DNA of 64,000 bases from Massilia agilis (GCF_024756255.1 NZ_JANUHB010000001.1:930001-994000), one strand, 5' to 3'. Shown: positions 1 to 9,197, numbered from the stretch's first letter. Numbers and translations: made by a program. The notes: generated from the letters alone by a model not told the origin.

Positions 1-1587
1 ATCCTCGTGTTCGGTGCCGAGCAGGCGCTGGCGCCCTTCCAGCACGCGCTCGTACACCATGCGCCCCCGGCTCAGCTCGCCCTGGCGGGTCAGGGTCTCG
101 GCTTGCCCGGCCAGGCTGTCAAGGGTTGCCATGTGCCCGCGCCCGAAGTGCTGTTCGCAGGCTTGCGTGATCTGCTCGTGCAGCTTGAGCGCGCGTTCGA
201 ACTCGCCCAGCTGCGACAGCGTGGCCGCCAGCGCCGAACGGGCAGCCAGCGTTTCGGGGTGGTCGGCGCCGGCCATGCGCTGGCAGTCGTCCACCAGGGT
301 CTGGATCATGAACTGCGCCTCGTGCAGCTTGCCGGAATCGCGCAGCAGCGTGGCCAGCGCGGCGCGGCTGGCGCGCGTTTCGGCATGGTCGGCGCCGAGC
401 ACGCGCTGGCGCAAGCCGATGCTCTCTTCCAGGCACTCCTGCGCCAGGCGCTCGCGCCCCTGGCGCTGGTAGATCCCGGCCAGCGCGGCCAGGTCGCGCG
501 CCAGCGGCACCGCCGCTTCGGTGGCGATGCCGTCGCGGAAGGCGGTGCGCGCCGCGTCGATCGATGCCAGCAGTTCGACTTCGGCGCGCGACTGCCACGG
601 CAGCCGGCCCGGCACGATCCAGTCGAGCAGGGTTTCCAGCGTGCGGGTGAGCGAGAAGCGATCGGCATCGCGCTCGGGCACCAGGCCCAGGTGCTCGCCG
701 CCGACGGTGGCATTCGTCTGCTGCAGCTGCACTTCGTCGAGATAGCTGTCGAGCGAGAGCCGCGACACGCCATAGCAGGCGCGCAGCAGCTTTTCCAGCA
801 TTGGCTGGTAGCCCGGCACGCCCTTGTGCGGATCGCCGCGCCGCCACAGCAGGCGCCGCTCGCAGTCGCCGCTGTCGATGGCGTATGGCACCGGGTACAC
901 CAGCAGCGGGCGCTGCTCGTCCTCGTGCGTGCAGCGGTAGTCGATGGCGCGCGTGACCACGCCGCTCATGCCCTCGATGCTGCGGGGGTTGGGCGTGAAC
1001 AGCGCCACCAGTTTGTCCGGCAGCAGCGTGGTGCACACCGACACGGCGGCCGAGCGCCCGCCGCGCGCGTCGATCAGTACATGCTGGAACTGGCGCGTCA
1101 GGTGGGTGGCAAAGCTGCGAAACAGCGCCGGGCAGTCGGCAAACAGGCCGTCCCAGTCCATGCGGTCGGCACGCTCGCCATAGGTATCGTCGAAGCGGCC
1201 GGCGCGCATCAGGTACAGCGGGCGGCTTTCGTCAACGCGTTCGACATAGCTCTCCCAGTCGATTGCCTCCAGCGCCAGCCGCGCGCGCTCCTCGTCCGGC
1301 TCGTCGGCGTGGGTGTGCGCCAGGCCTTGCAGCTGCTCGCGGCAGGCATCGAAGTATTCGAGCAGGCCGGGCCGGTCGTCGTGCCGCGCGAACAGGTGGT
1401 GCAGGCCGGGCGCCTCGGTATCCCAATCGATCATCAGCACCGGAACGGTGGCGTTCTGGCGGCTCGCCAGCAGCATGGCCATGCTGGACAAGGTCACGCT
1501 GCGCGCGGTGCCGCTTTCGAATGAGTAGAACGTGGTGACCTCGCCCGGCGCGGCAATCGGCGGCAGCGTAATGCGGTTGATTTCCAT
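1..1587 (-). CDS. ParA/MinD-like P-loop NTPase with TPR repeats (3' end cut by window edge)
   Basis: Read on the minus strand from an ATG at 1587, preceded by GGAG eight bases after the stop of the TIR gene, so the two are almost certainly co-translated. Residues 20-33 read FYSFESGTARSVTL, clearly aligned with the FYSxKGGxGRSxAL loop of MinD/ParA-type proteins, and 54-62 read DWDTEAPGL, the usual following acidic motif. The signature Lys is Glu and the Walker Lys is Arg, so nucleotide binding may be altered or lost. From about residue 355 on there are kinesin-light-chain-type TPR units (GADHxETxAxRxxLA). The nearest known design I recall is the NTPase-TPR partner of TIR-like proteins in FxsC/FxsT-type loci; no FxSxx peptide or radical SAM gene is seen in this window. 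The C-terminus lies outside it. Confidence 0.75.
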   Translation of the reverse strand, partial: MEINRITLPPIAAPGEVTTFYSFESGTARSVTLSSMAMLLASRQNATVPVLMIDWDTEAPGLHHLFARHDDRPGLLEYFDACREQLQGLAHTHADEPDEERARLALEAIDWESYVERVDESRPLYLMRAGRFDDTYGERADRMDWDGLFADCPALFRSFATHLTRQFQHVLIDARGGRSAAVSVCTTLLPDKLVALFTPNPRSIEGMSGVVTRAIDYRCTHEDEQRPLLVYPVPYAIDSGDCERRLLWRRGDPHKGVPGYQPMLEKLLRACYGVSRLSLDSYLDEVQLQQTNATVGGEHLGLVPERDADRFSLTRTLETLLDWIVPGRLPWQSRAEVELLASIDAARTAFRDGIATEAAVPLARDLAALAGIYQRQGRERLAQECLEESIGLRQRVLGADHAETRASRAALATLLRDSGKLHEAQFMIQTLVDDCQRMAGADHPETLAARSALAATLSQLGEFERALKLHEQITQACEQHFGRGHMATLDSLAGQAETLTRQGELSRGRMVYERVLEGRQRLLGTEHED

Positions 1588-1595
1588 ATTGCTCC

Positions 1596-2204
1596 TCATT
1601 TTTTTGGAAAAGTTAGAACCGGTTGTTCTCGCCACTCGGGTGGGACATCGGGGAGCACGAACTGGTTGCAATCATGTCCCGGCGGCATGTTCTTTTTCTG
1701 GAGCTGGTAGTGATTGGCGATTCGTTTGACGATCTTGTCGATGTCGGGCAAGAAATCGGGGTTCGATTTCAGGTCGGCGGTCGCCATCGTGAAATGGGAA
1801 AAGTCCACGTACAGGCTCGATTGCGTGATCTGCGGCGGCAGCTTGTCCGGATGCTGGGTCATGATCACGGGGATGATCAGGTGGCTCGGCAGTTCGTACC
1901 AGGCGGCGCGCTCTTCTTCGAGCTTGCGCATGGCGGCGTATTCGCGCCGTGTGTAGGCGTGCGCCTCGTACTTCGGGGTGTAGATGAGGATCATGCACAC
2001 GCTCTCGCACATGGCGCGTGCGATCTTGTGGTCGAGGTCGTCGCCGCCGCCGAGCTGCTCGGTGTCGATGAACAGCTCGTCCTCGTTGTCGAAGTGTGGC
2101 TCGAGATAGCAACGCAAGGCATCGGCCAGCGCGATCTTGAACTTGTTCATCAAATCGTGTTTGCCGTGTGCATAGCTGAAGAAACAGCCGTAACGGATCG
2201 CCAT
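1596..2204 (-). CDS. TIR-domain protein
   Basis: A 202-residue soluble protein. It opens with RYGCFFSYAHGKHD, the beta-A box of TIR domains, followed by FIDTEQLGGGDDLDHKI (BB-loop region) and MILIYTPKYEAHAYTRREYAAM, which matches the SPxYxxSxWCxxE region; Glu88 is the candidate NADase catalytic residue. No membrane segment is seen. The gene stops eight bases before the NTPase-TPR gene and both read leftwards, suggesting a two-gene unit in which the TIR domain is the effector and the NTPase-TPR protein the regulator. That role is inferred from bacterial TIR immune systems; the family fold is what the sequence shows. Confidence 0.8.
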   Translation of the reverse strand: MAIRYGCFFSYAHGKHDLMNKFKIALADALRCYLEPHFDNEDELFIDTEQLGGGDDLDHKIARAMCESVCMILIYTPKYEAHAYTRREYAAMRKLEEERAAWYELPSHLIIPVIMTQHPDKLPPQITQSSLYVDFSHFTMATADLKSNPDFLPDIDKIVKRIANHYQLQKKNMPPGHDCNQFVLPDVPPEWREQPVLTFPKK

Positions 2205-2368
2205 TTCATCCCCCCTCAGTCATGCTCACTGGCGCGCTCGCACCAGAGACTCTAACAAGCTATGGATGAGGGATTTTGCGGGTGCACAAACGGGCCGGAC
2301 ACGCGTGCGCGGCCTGTGCCGGCGGGCATTTCTGAAGATTGCGACGGGAATGTTGGCGCCGAATCACG

Positions 2369-2453
2369 GTAGGGTGGGCAGGTCCGCCTGCCCACGCGTT
2401 CAACCAGTGCATGCGACGGTTGAACGCGTGCGCAGACAAGCTGCCCACCCTAC
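2369..2453. repeat. GTAGGGTGGGC palindromic repeat, copy 1
   Basis: Inverted repeat with outer arms GTAGGGTGGGC and GCCCACCCTAC and inner arms CACGCGTTCAAC and GTTGAACGCGTG. The right end provides the TAG stop codon (2450-2452) of the helicase gene. Five further copies lie in this window. Confidence 0.85.
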
Positions 2454-4504
2454 GCGGGATCGTTCGGGCTGGCCGGATGCTTGAAGAAAGCGACGACTTC
2501 GTCCTGCACGCGCGTGCGCTTGAACGGCGGCAGGCTTTGCCAGATGCGGCGGCCGTAGGGTTTGGAGATGATGCGAGGGTCGCAGATCATCAGCACGCCG
2601 CGGTCGTCGACATCGCGGATCAGGCGGCCGGCGCCCTGCTTGAGCGTGATGATCGCTTCGGGCAACTGGTGGTGCATGAAGCCGTTCAGGCCCTTCTTCT
2701 CCATCACTTCGATGCGCGCGGCCAGCACCGGGTCGTCCGGCGGGGCGAACGGCAGCTTGTCGATGATGACCAGCGACAGCGCGTCGCCGCGCACGTCCAC
2801 GCCTTCCCAGAAACTCTGGCTGCCCACCAGCACCGCATTGCCTGTGTTGCGGAACGCATCGAGCAATTCGGTGCGCCCGCGCTCGCCCTGCACGAACAGC
2901 GGGAACTCGAGCCCGCGCGCGGCAAACTCGGCGCGCAGGCGCTCGGCCACGCGGTTGACGGCGCGAATCGTGGTGCACAGGAAGAAGGTTCGGCCGCCCG
3001 CCGCCTCGATCACCGGCAGTGCGCAATCGACCACGGCGTCGGTGTAGCCCATCGAGTTGGGTTCCGGCAAACCGGTCGGCACGTACAGGATGCCTTGCTC
3101 GCCGTAATTGAACGGGCTCGGCCAGGTCTGCGCAGGCTCGCCGGTCAGGCCCATCTGGCTGGCGAAGTGCTTGAAGTCGTTCTTCACCGCCAGCGTGGCC
3201 GAGGTGAAGATCCAGCTGCGCGGGGTGCCGGCGCGCTGGCCGGAAAAGATCGGCGCGATCGACAGCGGCGTCTTGTGCAATTGCAGCGAGGACGAGAACG
3301 CCTCGACCCACAGCACCGCCTGGTCGCCTTCCACTTCCTTGCCCTTGGGCTCGGGCTTCCAGTCGTCGTAGGCGGCCGCCAGTTCCACCGCGCGCACACG
3401 GCACTGCTCGAGCGACTCGGCCGCTGCGGCATGCGCTTCGAGCACGGTCACCAGGCCCGCCAGCTCTTCCTTGAGCTTGTCCAGCGCCGGGAAGAACTCG
3501 GAGCTCGGCACGATCTGCGGCAGCGACAGGCGCATGTTGTCCTGCGAGAACGACAGGCGCAGGTCGCGCGCGGCCTTTTCCACCACAGTCACGGCCTTGG
3601 CCCAGTCGGTCGCGCCGCGCGCGTGCGCCAGGCCCTCGGCCAGCACGTCGCGGCACAGCTCCAGCACCTGCGACGTGGACACGCTCTTGCCGAAGAACAG
3701 CGTCGCCGTGTCCGGCAGCTGGTGCGCCTCGTCGAAGATGATCGTGTTGGCCGATGGCAGCAGCTCGGCCACGCCGGTGTCCTTCAGCGCCACGTCGGCG
3801 AAGAACAGGTGGTGGTTGACCACGACCACGTCCGCCTGCTGCGCCTCGCGGCGCGCCTTCATCACGAAGCAATCCTGGTAGTACTGGCACTCCTGCCCCA
3901 TGCAGGTGTCGCGGGTGGAGGTGACCAGGTTCCATACCGACGCATTCTCGGGCACCTTGGCCAGCTCGGCCTTGTCGCCCGAGTTGGTCATCTTGATGAA
4001 GCGCGAGATCTCGCGCAGGTGGCCCACGTCGTCGCGCGAGGTCAGGCGGCCGTTCTGCAGCGTGCGTTCCAGGTGGTAATGGCAGACGTAGTTCGACCGA
4101 CCCTTGAGCAGTGCCACCGAGACCGGCGCGCGCAGCGCCATGCGCACCGTCGGGATGTCGCGCAAAAACAGCTGGTCCTGCAGGTTCTTGGTCCCGGTCG
4201 AGACGATGGTCTTGCCGCCCCACAGCAGCGCAGGCACCAGGTAGGCGAAGGTCTTGCCGGTGCCGGTGCCGGCCTCGGCCATGAGCGTGGTCTGGTTCGC
4301 GATCGCGCCGGCCACCGCTTTGGCCATCTCGGTCTGCGACTGGCGCGGCTTGAACGTGCCGACGGCAGGCGCGAGCGGACCGCCCGCGCCGAACAGGCGG
4401 TCGATCTCGGCGTCGTATTTGCCGGGCGGCTGTTCGGGTGCGGCGGAAACGCTCTGGCCGGGTTCGCCTGGTGCGGCGCCCGGGACGGGAAGATGGTCGG
4501 TCAA
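2450..4504 (-). CDS. ATP-dependent DNA helicase, DinG/YoaA type
   Basis: A 684-residue superfamily 2 helicase of the XPD/DinG group. Visible motifs: a Q-like region FKPRQSQTEMA, Walker A EAGTGTGKTFAYLVP near residue 80, Walker B IIFDEAHQLPD, and late motifs GSQSFWEGVDVRGDAL and QGAGRLIRDVDDRGVL. Cysteines in NYVCHYHLE and in DTCMGQECQYYQDC match the four ligands of the 4Fe-4S cluster in this group. Members unwind 5'-overhang, R-loop or forked DNA during replication and repair. The stop codon TAG is contributed by the adjacent palindromic repeat. YoaA rather than true DinG is favoured by the length, but the two are not separated with certainty. Confidence 0.9.
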   Translation of the reverse strand: MTDHLPVPGAAPGEPGQSVSAAPEQPPGKYDAEIDRLFGAGGPLAPAVGTFKPRQSQTEMAKAVAGAIANQTTLMAEAGTGTGKTFAYLVPALLWGGKTIVSTGTKNLQDQLFLRDIPTVRMALRAPVSVALLKGRSNYVCHYHLERTLQNGRLTSRDDVGHLREISRFIKMTNSGDKAELAKVPENASVWNLVTSTRDTCMGQECQYYQDCFVMKARREAQQADVVVVNHHLFFADVALKDTGVAELLPSANTIIFDEAHQLPDTATLFFGKSVSTSQVLELCRDVLAEGLAHARGATDWAKAVTVVEKAARDLRLSFSQDNMRLSLPQIVPSSEFFPALDKLKEELAGLVTVLEAHAAAAESLEQCRVRAVELAAAYDDWKPEPKGKEVEGDQAVLWVEAFSSSLQLHKTPLSIAPIFSGQRAGTPRSWIFTSATLAVKNDFKHFASQMGLTGEPAQTWPSPFNYGEQGILYVPTGLPEPNSMGYTDAVVDCALPVIEAAGGRTFFLCTTIRAVNRVAERLRAEFAARGLEFPLFVQGERGRTELLDAFRNTGNAVLVGSQSFWEGVDVRGDALSLVIIDKLPFAPPDDPVLAARIEVMEKKGLNGFMHHQLPEAIITLKQGAGRLIRDVDDRGVLMICDPRIISKPYGRRIWQSLPPFKRTRVQDEVVAFFKHPASPNDPA

Positions 4505-4518
4505 GGGATGTCGGGCAG

Positions 4519-4716
4519 TCAGGCCGGGACGTCCGGCACGAGCTGCATTTTCAGCAGGGTGATGTGATCTTTGAGCTGTAGTTTACGCTTTTTCAGGCGG
4601 CGCAGTTGCAACTGGTCCGCGTGGCCGTCGAGCGTGAGCATGGCGATGACCGCGTCGAGGTCGCGGTGTTCCACATCGAGTTCGATAATGCGGCGCTGGA
4701 TCTCCTGGACGTCCAT
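4519..4716 (-). CDS. DUF465 (YdcH-like) small protein
   Basis: A 65-residue, highly charged helical protein. The pattern RRIIELDVEHRDLDAVI followed by LQLRRLKKRKLQLKDHI is the DUF465/YdcH helical hairpin. No catalytic residues are visible and no function is known to me. It lies 14 bases upstream of the helicase gene on the same strand, so they may share a transcript. Confidence 0.85.
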   Translation of the reverse strand: MDVQEIQRRIIELDVEHRDLDAVIAMLTLDGHADQLQLRRLKKRKLQLKDHITLLKMQLVPDVPA

Positions 4717-4907
4717 GTCGTACCTGTTCCCAACAGTTTTGTTTTGTTACAAAAACTTCCCGCACGCGCGGACCGTTGCCGCCTACAATCAAGCAGTCCC
4801 GCACGTCACGGCTTGCAACATTTATGGTTCTCGGTGCATAGTTTAATCTACGCCGACGTTGCCGCCAACAAAAGTTGGCGGACGTGACACGGAAACGCTC
4901 CAAGTAT

Positions 4908-5711
4908 ATGAGTTCATACAAGATCGAAGCGGGAACCGCGCAACATATCGGCAACCGCCCGCAGCAGAACGACCGGGTGGCCCTGCTGACCGGCGCGCGC
5001 GCACCGGGCTACGTGCTGGCCGTGCTGTCCGACGGCGTGGCCGGGTCGCAGGCCTCGGAGCAGGTGCTGCACACGGCCAAGCATGTGTTCGACCTCTACA
5101 AGCCGGGCGATCGCCCCAGCGTGGAGCGTCTCGGCCAGCTGCTGCGCGAGATCGTCGACGAAACCCACATGATCATCAAGATGAACGCGGTCGCGCACAA
5201 GACCGAGGCGCTGGCCAGTTTCGTCGGCTTGATCCTGTCGCCGCATGGCGACGCGGTGTGGGCGCACGTCGGTGATTCGCGGCTGTACCATTTCTCGAAC
5301 GGCAAGTGCATGGCGCGCACCAGCGATGCCGGCTATGTCGAGCACCTCGTCGCCAGCGACAAGCTGCCGCCGGACGCGGCGCGCAATCACCGCAAGTCCA
5401 AACTGCTGCTCAATCTGATGGGCAATAGCCACAAGGAACCGTTCGTCACGACCGGCAGCCTCGTCGGGCTAAAGGCCGGCGACAGCTTCCTGCTGGCGAC
5501 GGACGGGCTGTGGCATTTCTTTACCGACGCCGAACTGGGTGCAGCCATTTCCCGCGCGACGCCGCGGCAGGCGTCCGAAATGCTCATCAACAAAGCCGGC
5601 GAGCGGGCCCAGGGCAAGGGCGGCAATTGCACGATGGCGATCATCAAGCTGGTGCAGCCGCCGCAGCAGGGAACGCCGGGCGTCGTGCCGGGGGCGAAAC
5701 CTTTGCGCTGA
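4908..5711 (+). CDS. PP2C-family serine/threonine phosphatase
   Basis: A cytoplasmic protein of 267 residues if started at ATG 4908; a TTG at 4875 would add 11 residues of less typical sequence. PP2C landmarks: GNRPQQNDR near the start, AVLSDGVAGS (metal-binding Asp), WAHVGDSRLYHF, and LLATDGLWHFFTDAEL towards the end, then GGNCTMAIIKL. These residues hold the two metal ions that drive phosphoserine or phosphothreonine hydrolysis. No kinase gene is adjacent, so the substrate is unknown. The gene stands alone on the plus strand, divergent from the DUF465 gene. Confidence 0.9.
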   Translation: MSSYKIEAGTAQHIGNRPQQNDRVALLTGARAPGYVLAVLSDGVAGSQASEQVLHTAKHVFDLYKPGDRPSVERLGQLLREIVDETHMIIKMNAVAHKTEALASFVGLILSPHGDAVWAHVGDSRLYHFSNGKCMARTSDAGYVEHLVASDKLPPDAARNHRKSKLLLNLMGNSHKEPFVTTGSLVGLKAGDSFLLATDGLWHFFTDAELGAAISRATPRQASEMLINKAGERAQGKGGNCTMAIIKLVQPPQQGTPGVVPGAKPLR

Positions 5712-5763
5712 CGGGCGGATTTGCCGTCCTGGCAGGTTCGGCCAGCGGGCCAATCCGGATGTG

Positions 5764-5798
5764 TTTGAACGCGTGGGCAGACGAGCTGCCCACCCTAC
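5764..5798. repeat. GTAGGGTGGGC repeat, copy 2 (half unit)
   Basis: One half of the palindromic unit, from TTGAACGCGTGGGCAG to the GCCCACCCTAC end. The TAG on the minus strand at 5795-5797 is the stop codon of the neighbouring lipoprotein gene, as also happens at copy 1. Confidence 0.75.
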
Positions 5799-6463
5799 GG
5801 GTTGGTCGCCGGCGGCGTCAGGGCTTCCTTCTTCGCTTCCTTGGCGCGCTTTTCGGCCATGCGCTCGGCCACCTTGCGTTGGCGCTCTTCCGATTCGCGC
5901 TTGCGCGCCTCGTAGTCGCGCACGTTGGCCTGGCGCCTGGCGGCCTCGGCCTGTTCCTGCGCCTGTGCCTTCTGCAGCCTGGCGTTGTGTTTGGCGATGC
6001 GCTCGGCCACCGGCGACGGGCGCGGCGGCGGCTCCTCGGTCGGCTGGCGCGGGGCGGCCGGCGGCTGCGCGGCCATGCGCGCTTCCTCGTCGCGGTAGCG
6101 CGCCTCGGCTTCGGCCATCGCGCGGTCACGCTCCTCCACCTTGGCCTTGCGCTTGAAGTGCTCGGCTTCGATTTCGATCGAGCGCTGGGCCGCGAGCGCG
6201 CTGCGGCGACGCTCCTTGGCTTCGTCCAGGCAGCGGGTGACGAAGAACTTCTGGTAGCACACCCGTTCGCGTTCGACGAAGCGCGCCTCGATCGCCGCGC
6301 GCTCGGCCGCCACCGCGGCCAGGCGCTGGTCCGCCTGCTCCACCGACGCGGTTGGCGTGGGCGCCGGGCCGGAAGCGACTTGCTGTTCGCTCGCGCAAGC
6401 GGCCAGCAGCGCGGCGGCGATCGCCAGCGAGCCTGCGGTGCGAAGTGCTGCCATTGGTTTCAT
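5795..6463 (-). CDS. Coiled-coil lipoprotein of unknown function
   Basis: A 222-residue protein starting MKPMAALRTAGSLAIAAALL and then AACASE: a lipoprotein signal peptide with lipobox LLAAC, so it is predicted to be lipid-anchored. The rest is very rich in Ala, Arg, Glu and Gln in long charged helices (EARYRDEEARMAAQ and ESEERQRKVAERMAEKRAKE), likely coiled coil, with a short CYQKFFVTRCLDEAKERRRS segment holding two cysteines that could pair. It follows zapE on the same strand with a gap of about 22 bases. I do not recognise a named family. Confidence 0.75.
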   Translation of the reverse strand: MKPMAALRTAGSLAIAAALLAACASEQQVASGPAPTPTASVEQADQRLAAVAAERAAIEARFVERERVCYQKFFVTRCLDEAKERRRSALAAQRSIEIEAEHFKRKAKVEERDRAMAEAEARYRDEEARMAAQPPAAPRQPTEEPPPRPSPVAERIAKHNARLQKAQAQEQAEAARRQANVRDYEARKRESEERQRKVAERMAEKRAKEAKKEALTPPATNP

Positions 6464-6485
6464 CGATCAGGTCCTTTCAGCTGCA

Positions 6486-7583
6486 TCAGGCAAGCGAGTC
6501 GGCGACGCCGCGGCGCTCGGCCAGCATGTATTCACGCGACTGCATTTCAATGATACGCGAGACCGTGCGGTGGAACTCGTTCGACAGCACGCCCTTGGTG
6601 TAAAGCTGGTCGGGCGCCACCTCGGCCGACATGATCAGCTTGACCTTGTGGTCGTAGAACACGTCCACCAGCCAGGTGAAACGGCGCGCCTCGGACGACT
6701 GCGAGGCCGACATCGCCGGCACGCCCGACAGGATCACGGTGTGAAAGCGCTCCGACAATTCGAGGTAGTCGTTCTGCGAGCGCGGGCCGCCGCACAGGGT
6801 GGCGAAGTCGAACCAGATCACGCCGCCGGCGCGGCGCAAGGCGCGGATCTCGCGCTGCTCGATGTGCACGCGAGGGTCCTCGTCGGCGGTATCGGCCAGC
6901 TTGGCCCAGGCGTCGCGCAGGGCCTGGTCGGCACGCGCACCCAGCGGCGTGTAATAGGCCTGTACCTGCTCCAGCGCGCGGTGGCGGTAGTCGATGCCGG
7001 CATCCACGTTCATCACGTCCAGCTTTTCCTTGAGCAGTGCGATGGTGGGCAGCATGCGGTCGCGGTGCAGTCCGTCCGGGTACAGCAGGTCGGGGTCGTA
7101 GTTCGAGGTCATCACGAAGGTGACGCCGTTGGCGAACAGGGCCGACATCAGGTTATACAGGATCATCGCGTCGGCGATGTCCGAGACGTGGAATTCGTCG
7201 AAGCAGATCAGGCGGTACTTGCGGGCGATGCGCTTGGCCACTTCGTCCAGCGGATCGGCCACGCCTTTCAGTTCGTCGAGCTGGCGGTGCACGCCGCGCA
7301 TGAATTCGTGGAAGTGCAGGCGCGTCTTGCGCACTACCGGCACCACCGAATAGAAGCTGTCCATCAAAAACGACTTGCCGCGCCCAACCCCGCCCCACAT
7401 GTACACGCCGCGCGGCACGTCGGGACGGTTGATCAAGCGCTTGAAGCTGGACGAGCGCTTGCCCTTGTACGCCACCCATTCGTCGTACGCGCGCTGCAGG
7501 CGGTCGACCGCACGCTGCTGCGCGGGGTCGGGTTTGTAGCCGCGCTCTTTCAGCGCGTGGTGGTAATACTCTTGTACGTTCAT
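6486..7583 (-). CDS. zapE: Cell division ATPase ZapE (AFG1 family)
   Basis: A 365-residue AFG1-like AAA ATPase. Walker A is GGVGRGKSFLMD near residue 84; the sequence RLHFHEFMRGVH follows, Walker B is ICFDEFHVSDIADAMIL, and the sensor region is TFVMTSNYDPDLLYPDGLHR. Length and motif order match ZapE, which associates with FtsZ and is needed for division under stress in E. coli. The start at 7583 gives the usual MNVQEYY opening. A perfect palindromic repeat sits immediately upstream. Confidence 0.93.
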   Translation of the reverse strand: MNVQEYYHHALKERGYKPDPAQQRAVDRLQRAYDEWVAYKGKRSSSFKRLINRPDVPRGVYMWGGVGRGKSFLMDSFYSVVPVVRKTRLHFHEFMRGVHRQLDELKGVADPLDEVAKRIARKYRLICFDEFHVSDIADAMILYNLMSALFANGVTFVMTSNYDPDLLYPDGLHRDRMLPTIALLKEKLDVMNVDAGIDYRHRALEQVQAYYTPLGARADQALRDAWAKLADTADEDPRVHIEQREIRALRRAGGVIWFDFATLCGGPRSQNDYLELSERFHTVILSGVPAMSASQSSEARRFTWLVDVFYDHKVKLIMSAEVAPDQLYTKGVLSNEFHRTVSRIIEMQSREYMLAERRGVADSLA

Positions 7584-7610
7584 GGGTGAGGCGGATGTGA
7601 TGCTTTGAAC

Positions 7611-7684
7611 GTAGGGTGGGCTCTTGAGCCCACGCGGGTCGCCACGGGTCGCGTAACGCCGCGTGGGCTCAAGAGCCCACCCTA
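7611..7684. repeat. GTAGGGTGGGC repeat, copy 3 (perfect hairpin)
   Basis: The best-preserved copy. Perfect 25-bp arms begin GTAGGGTGGGCTCTTGAGCC on the left and mirror on the right, around a 24-base loop. It lies between zapE and lpdA, which both read leftwards, and could fold in RNA as a strong hairpin, but there is no T tract. Confidence 0.9.
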
Positions 7685-7709
7685 CAAAACCGGCAAGGCC
7701 GGCTTTAAC

Positions 7710-9143
7710 TTAGAAGTTCAGCGAACGCTTGTCGACGGCGAGCGCTGCTTCCTTGGTCGCTTCGGACAGCGACGGGTGCGCGTGGCAGATGCGCGCGATG
7801 TCTTCGGCCGAGGCCTTGAACTCCATCGCCACCACGGCTTCCGAAATCAGCTCGGAGGCCATCGGGCCGATGATGTGCACGCCCAGGATCTCGTCGGTGG
7901 TCGCGTCGGCCAGGAACTTGACCATGCCGTTGGTATCGCCCAGCGCGCGCGCACGGCCGTTGGCCATGAACGGGAAGGTGCCGGCCTTGTAGGCCACGCC
8001 TTCGGCCTTGAGCGCCTGCTCGGTCTTGCCGACCCAAGCGATTTCCGGCGAGGTGTAGATCACCCACGGGATGGTGTTGAAGTTGACGTGGCCGTGCTGG
8101 CCGGCGATGCGCTCGGCAACCGCGACGCCCTCTTCTTCCGCTTTGTGCGCCAGCATCGGGCCGCGCACGACGTCGCCCACCGCCCACACGTTCGGCAGGT
8201 TGGTGCGGCACTCGTCGTCCACGACGACGAAGCCGCGGTCATCCAGCTTCAGGCCAACCGATTCGATGTTCAGGCCGTTGGTGTTCGGCACGCGGCCGAT
8301 CGACACGATCAGCTTGTCGAAGGTGGCCTTCTGCGCTTCGCCCTTGGCGTCGGCGTATTCCACGGTGACGTTGTTCTCGCCCTTGGTGATCGCACCGATC
8401 TTGCAGCCCAGGTTGATCGACAGGCCCTGCTTGGTGAACAGCTTCTGCGCTTCCTTGGCGATCTGCTCGTCCACCGCACCCAGGAAGGTCGGCAGGCCTT
8501 CCAGCACCGTGACCTTGGCGCCCAGGCGACGCCACACGCTGCCCATCTCCAGGCCGATCACGCCGGCGCCGATCACGCCCAGGTTGGCGGGCACGGCGTC
8601 GATCGCCAGCGCGCCGGTGTTCGACAGGATCAGCTTCTCGTCAAACGCCGCGCCCGGCAGTTCGCGCGCGTTCGAGCCGGTGGCGACGACCACGTGCTTG
8701 GCTTGCAGGGTGTCGGTGGTCTGGCCCGACACGTTGATGGTGTAGCCGCCCTCGCCCGCGCCGGCAAAGCTGCCGCGGCCGTGGAAGAAGCTGACCTTGT
8801 TCTTCTTGAACAGGTACAGGATGCCGTCGTTGTTTGCCTTGACCACGCCGTCCTTGCGCTTGAGGAGCTGGCCCAGGTTCAGGGACAGGCCCGACACTTC
8901 GATGCCGTGCTCCTTGAAGCCGTGGCCGGCGTGCTCGTAGTGTTCGGACGACTGCAGCAGTGCCTTGGACGGGATGCAGCCGACGTTGGTGCAGGTGCCG
9001 CCCGGGGCCGGGCCGCCCTTGGCGTTGTTCCAGTCGTCGATGCAGGCGGTGTTAAAGCCCAGCTGCGCCGCGCGGATTGCGGCGATGTAGCCGCCCGGGC
9101 CGCCGCCGATCACGACGACGTCAAATTGTTTTGCGTTGCTCAT
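7710..9143 (-). CDS. lpdA: Dihydrolipoyl dehydrogenase (E3)
   Basis: A 477-residue flavoprotein disulphide reductase. FAD site VVIGGGPGGYIAAIRAAQLG at the N-terminus, redox-active disulphide in GGTCTNVGCIPSKALL, NAD site GVIGAGVIGLEMGSVW, second FAD motif VWAVGDVVRGPMLAHKA, and the His-Glu pair in CHAHPSLSE at the C-terminus. It reoxidises lipoyl groups of the 2-oxoglutarate (and probably pyruvate) dehydrogenase complex. It is the last gene of the odhA-odhB-pspC-lpdA set; the PspC-domain gene and a repeat separate it from odhB. Confidence 0.96.
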   Translation of the reverse strand: MSNAKQFDVVVIGGGPGGYIAAIRAAQLGFNTACIDDWNNAKGGPAPGGTCTNVGCIPSKALLQSSEHYEHAGHGFKEHGIEVSGLSLNLGQLLKRKDGVVKANNDGILYLFKKNKVSFFHGRGSFAGAGEGGYTINVSGQTTDTLQAKHVVVATGSNARELPGAAFDEKLILSNTGALAIDAVPANLGVIGAGVIGLEMGSVWRRLGAKVTVLEGLPTFLGAVDEQIAKEAQKLFTKQGLSINLGCKIGAITKGENNVTVEYADAKGEAQKATFDKLIVSIGRVPNTNGLNIESVGLKLDDRGFVVVDDECRTNLPNVWAVGDVVRGPMLAHKAEEEGVAVAERIAGQHGHVNFNTIPWVIYTSPEIAWVGKTEQALKAEGVAYKAGTFPFMANGRARALGDTNGMVKFLADATTDEILGVHIIGPMASELISEAVVAMEFKASAEDIARICHAHPSLSEATKEAALAVDKRSLNF

Positions 9144-9197
9144 TCTTGTTTCCTTAGTTTGCGTTCAGCGCTGCTAACCGCGCCACCTGCGCTAGCA

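Noticed and set aside
7..1524. Plus-strand open frame at the left edge
   Set aside because: The minus-strand frame from 1587 gives a coherent NTPase-TPR protein with a ribosome site; the plus frame is its shadow.
2339..4567. Plus-strand open frame opposite the DinG/YoaA helicase
   Set aside because: The minus-strand frame has all helicase motifs; this one has none.
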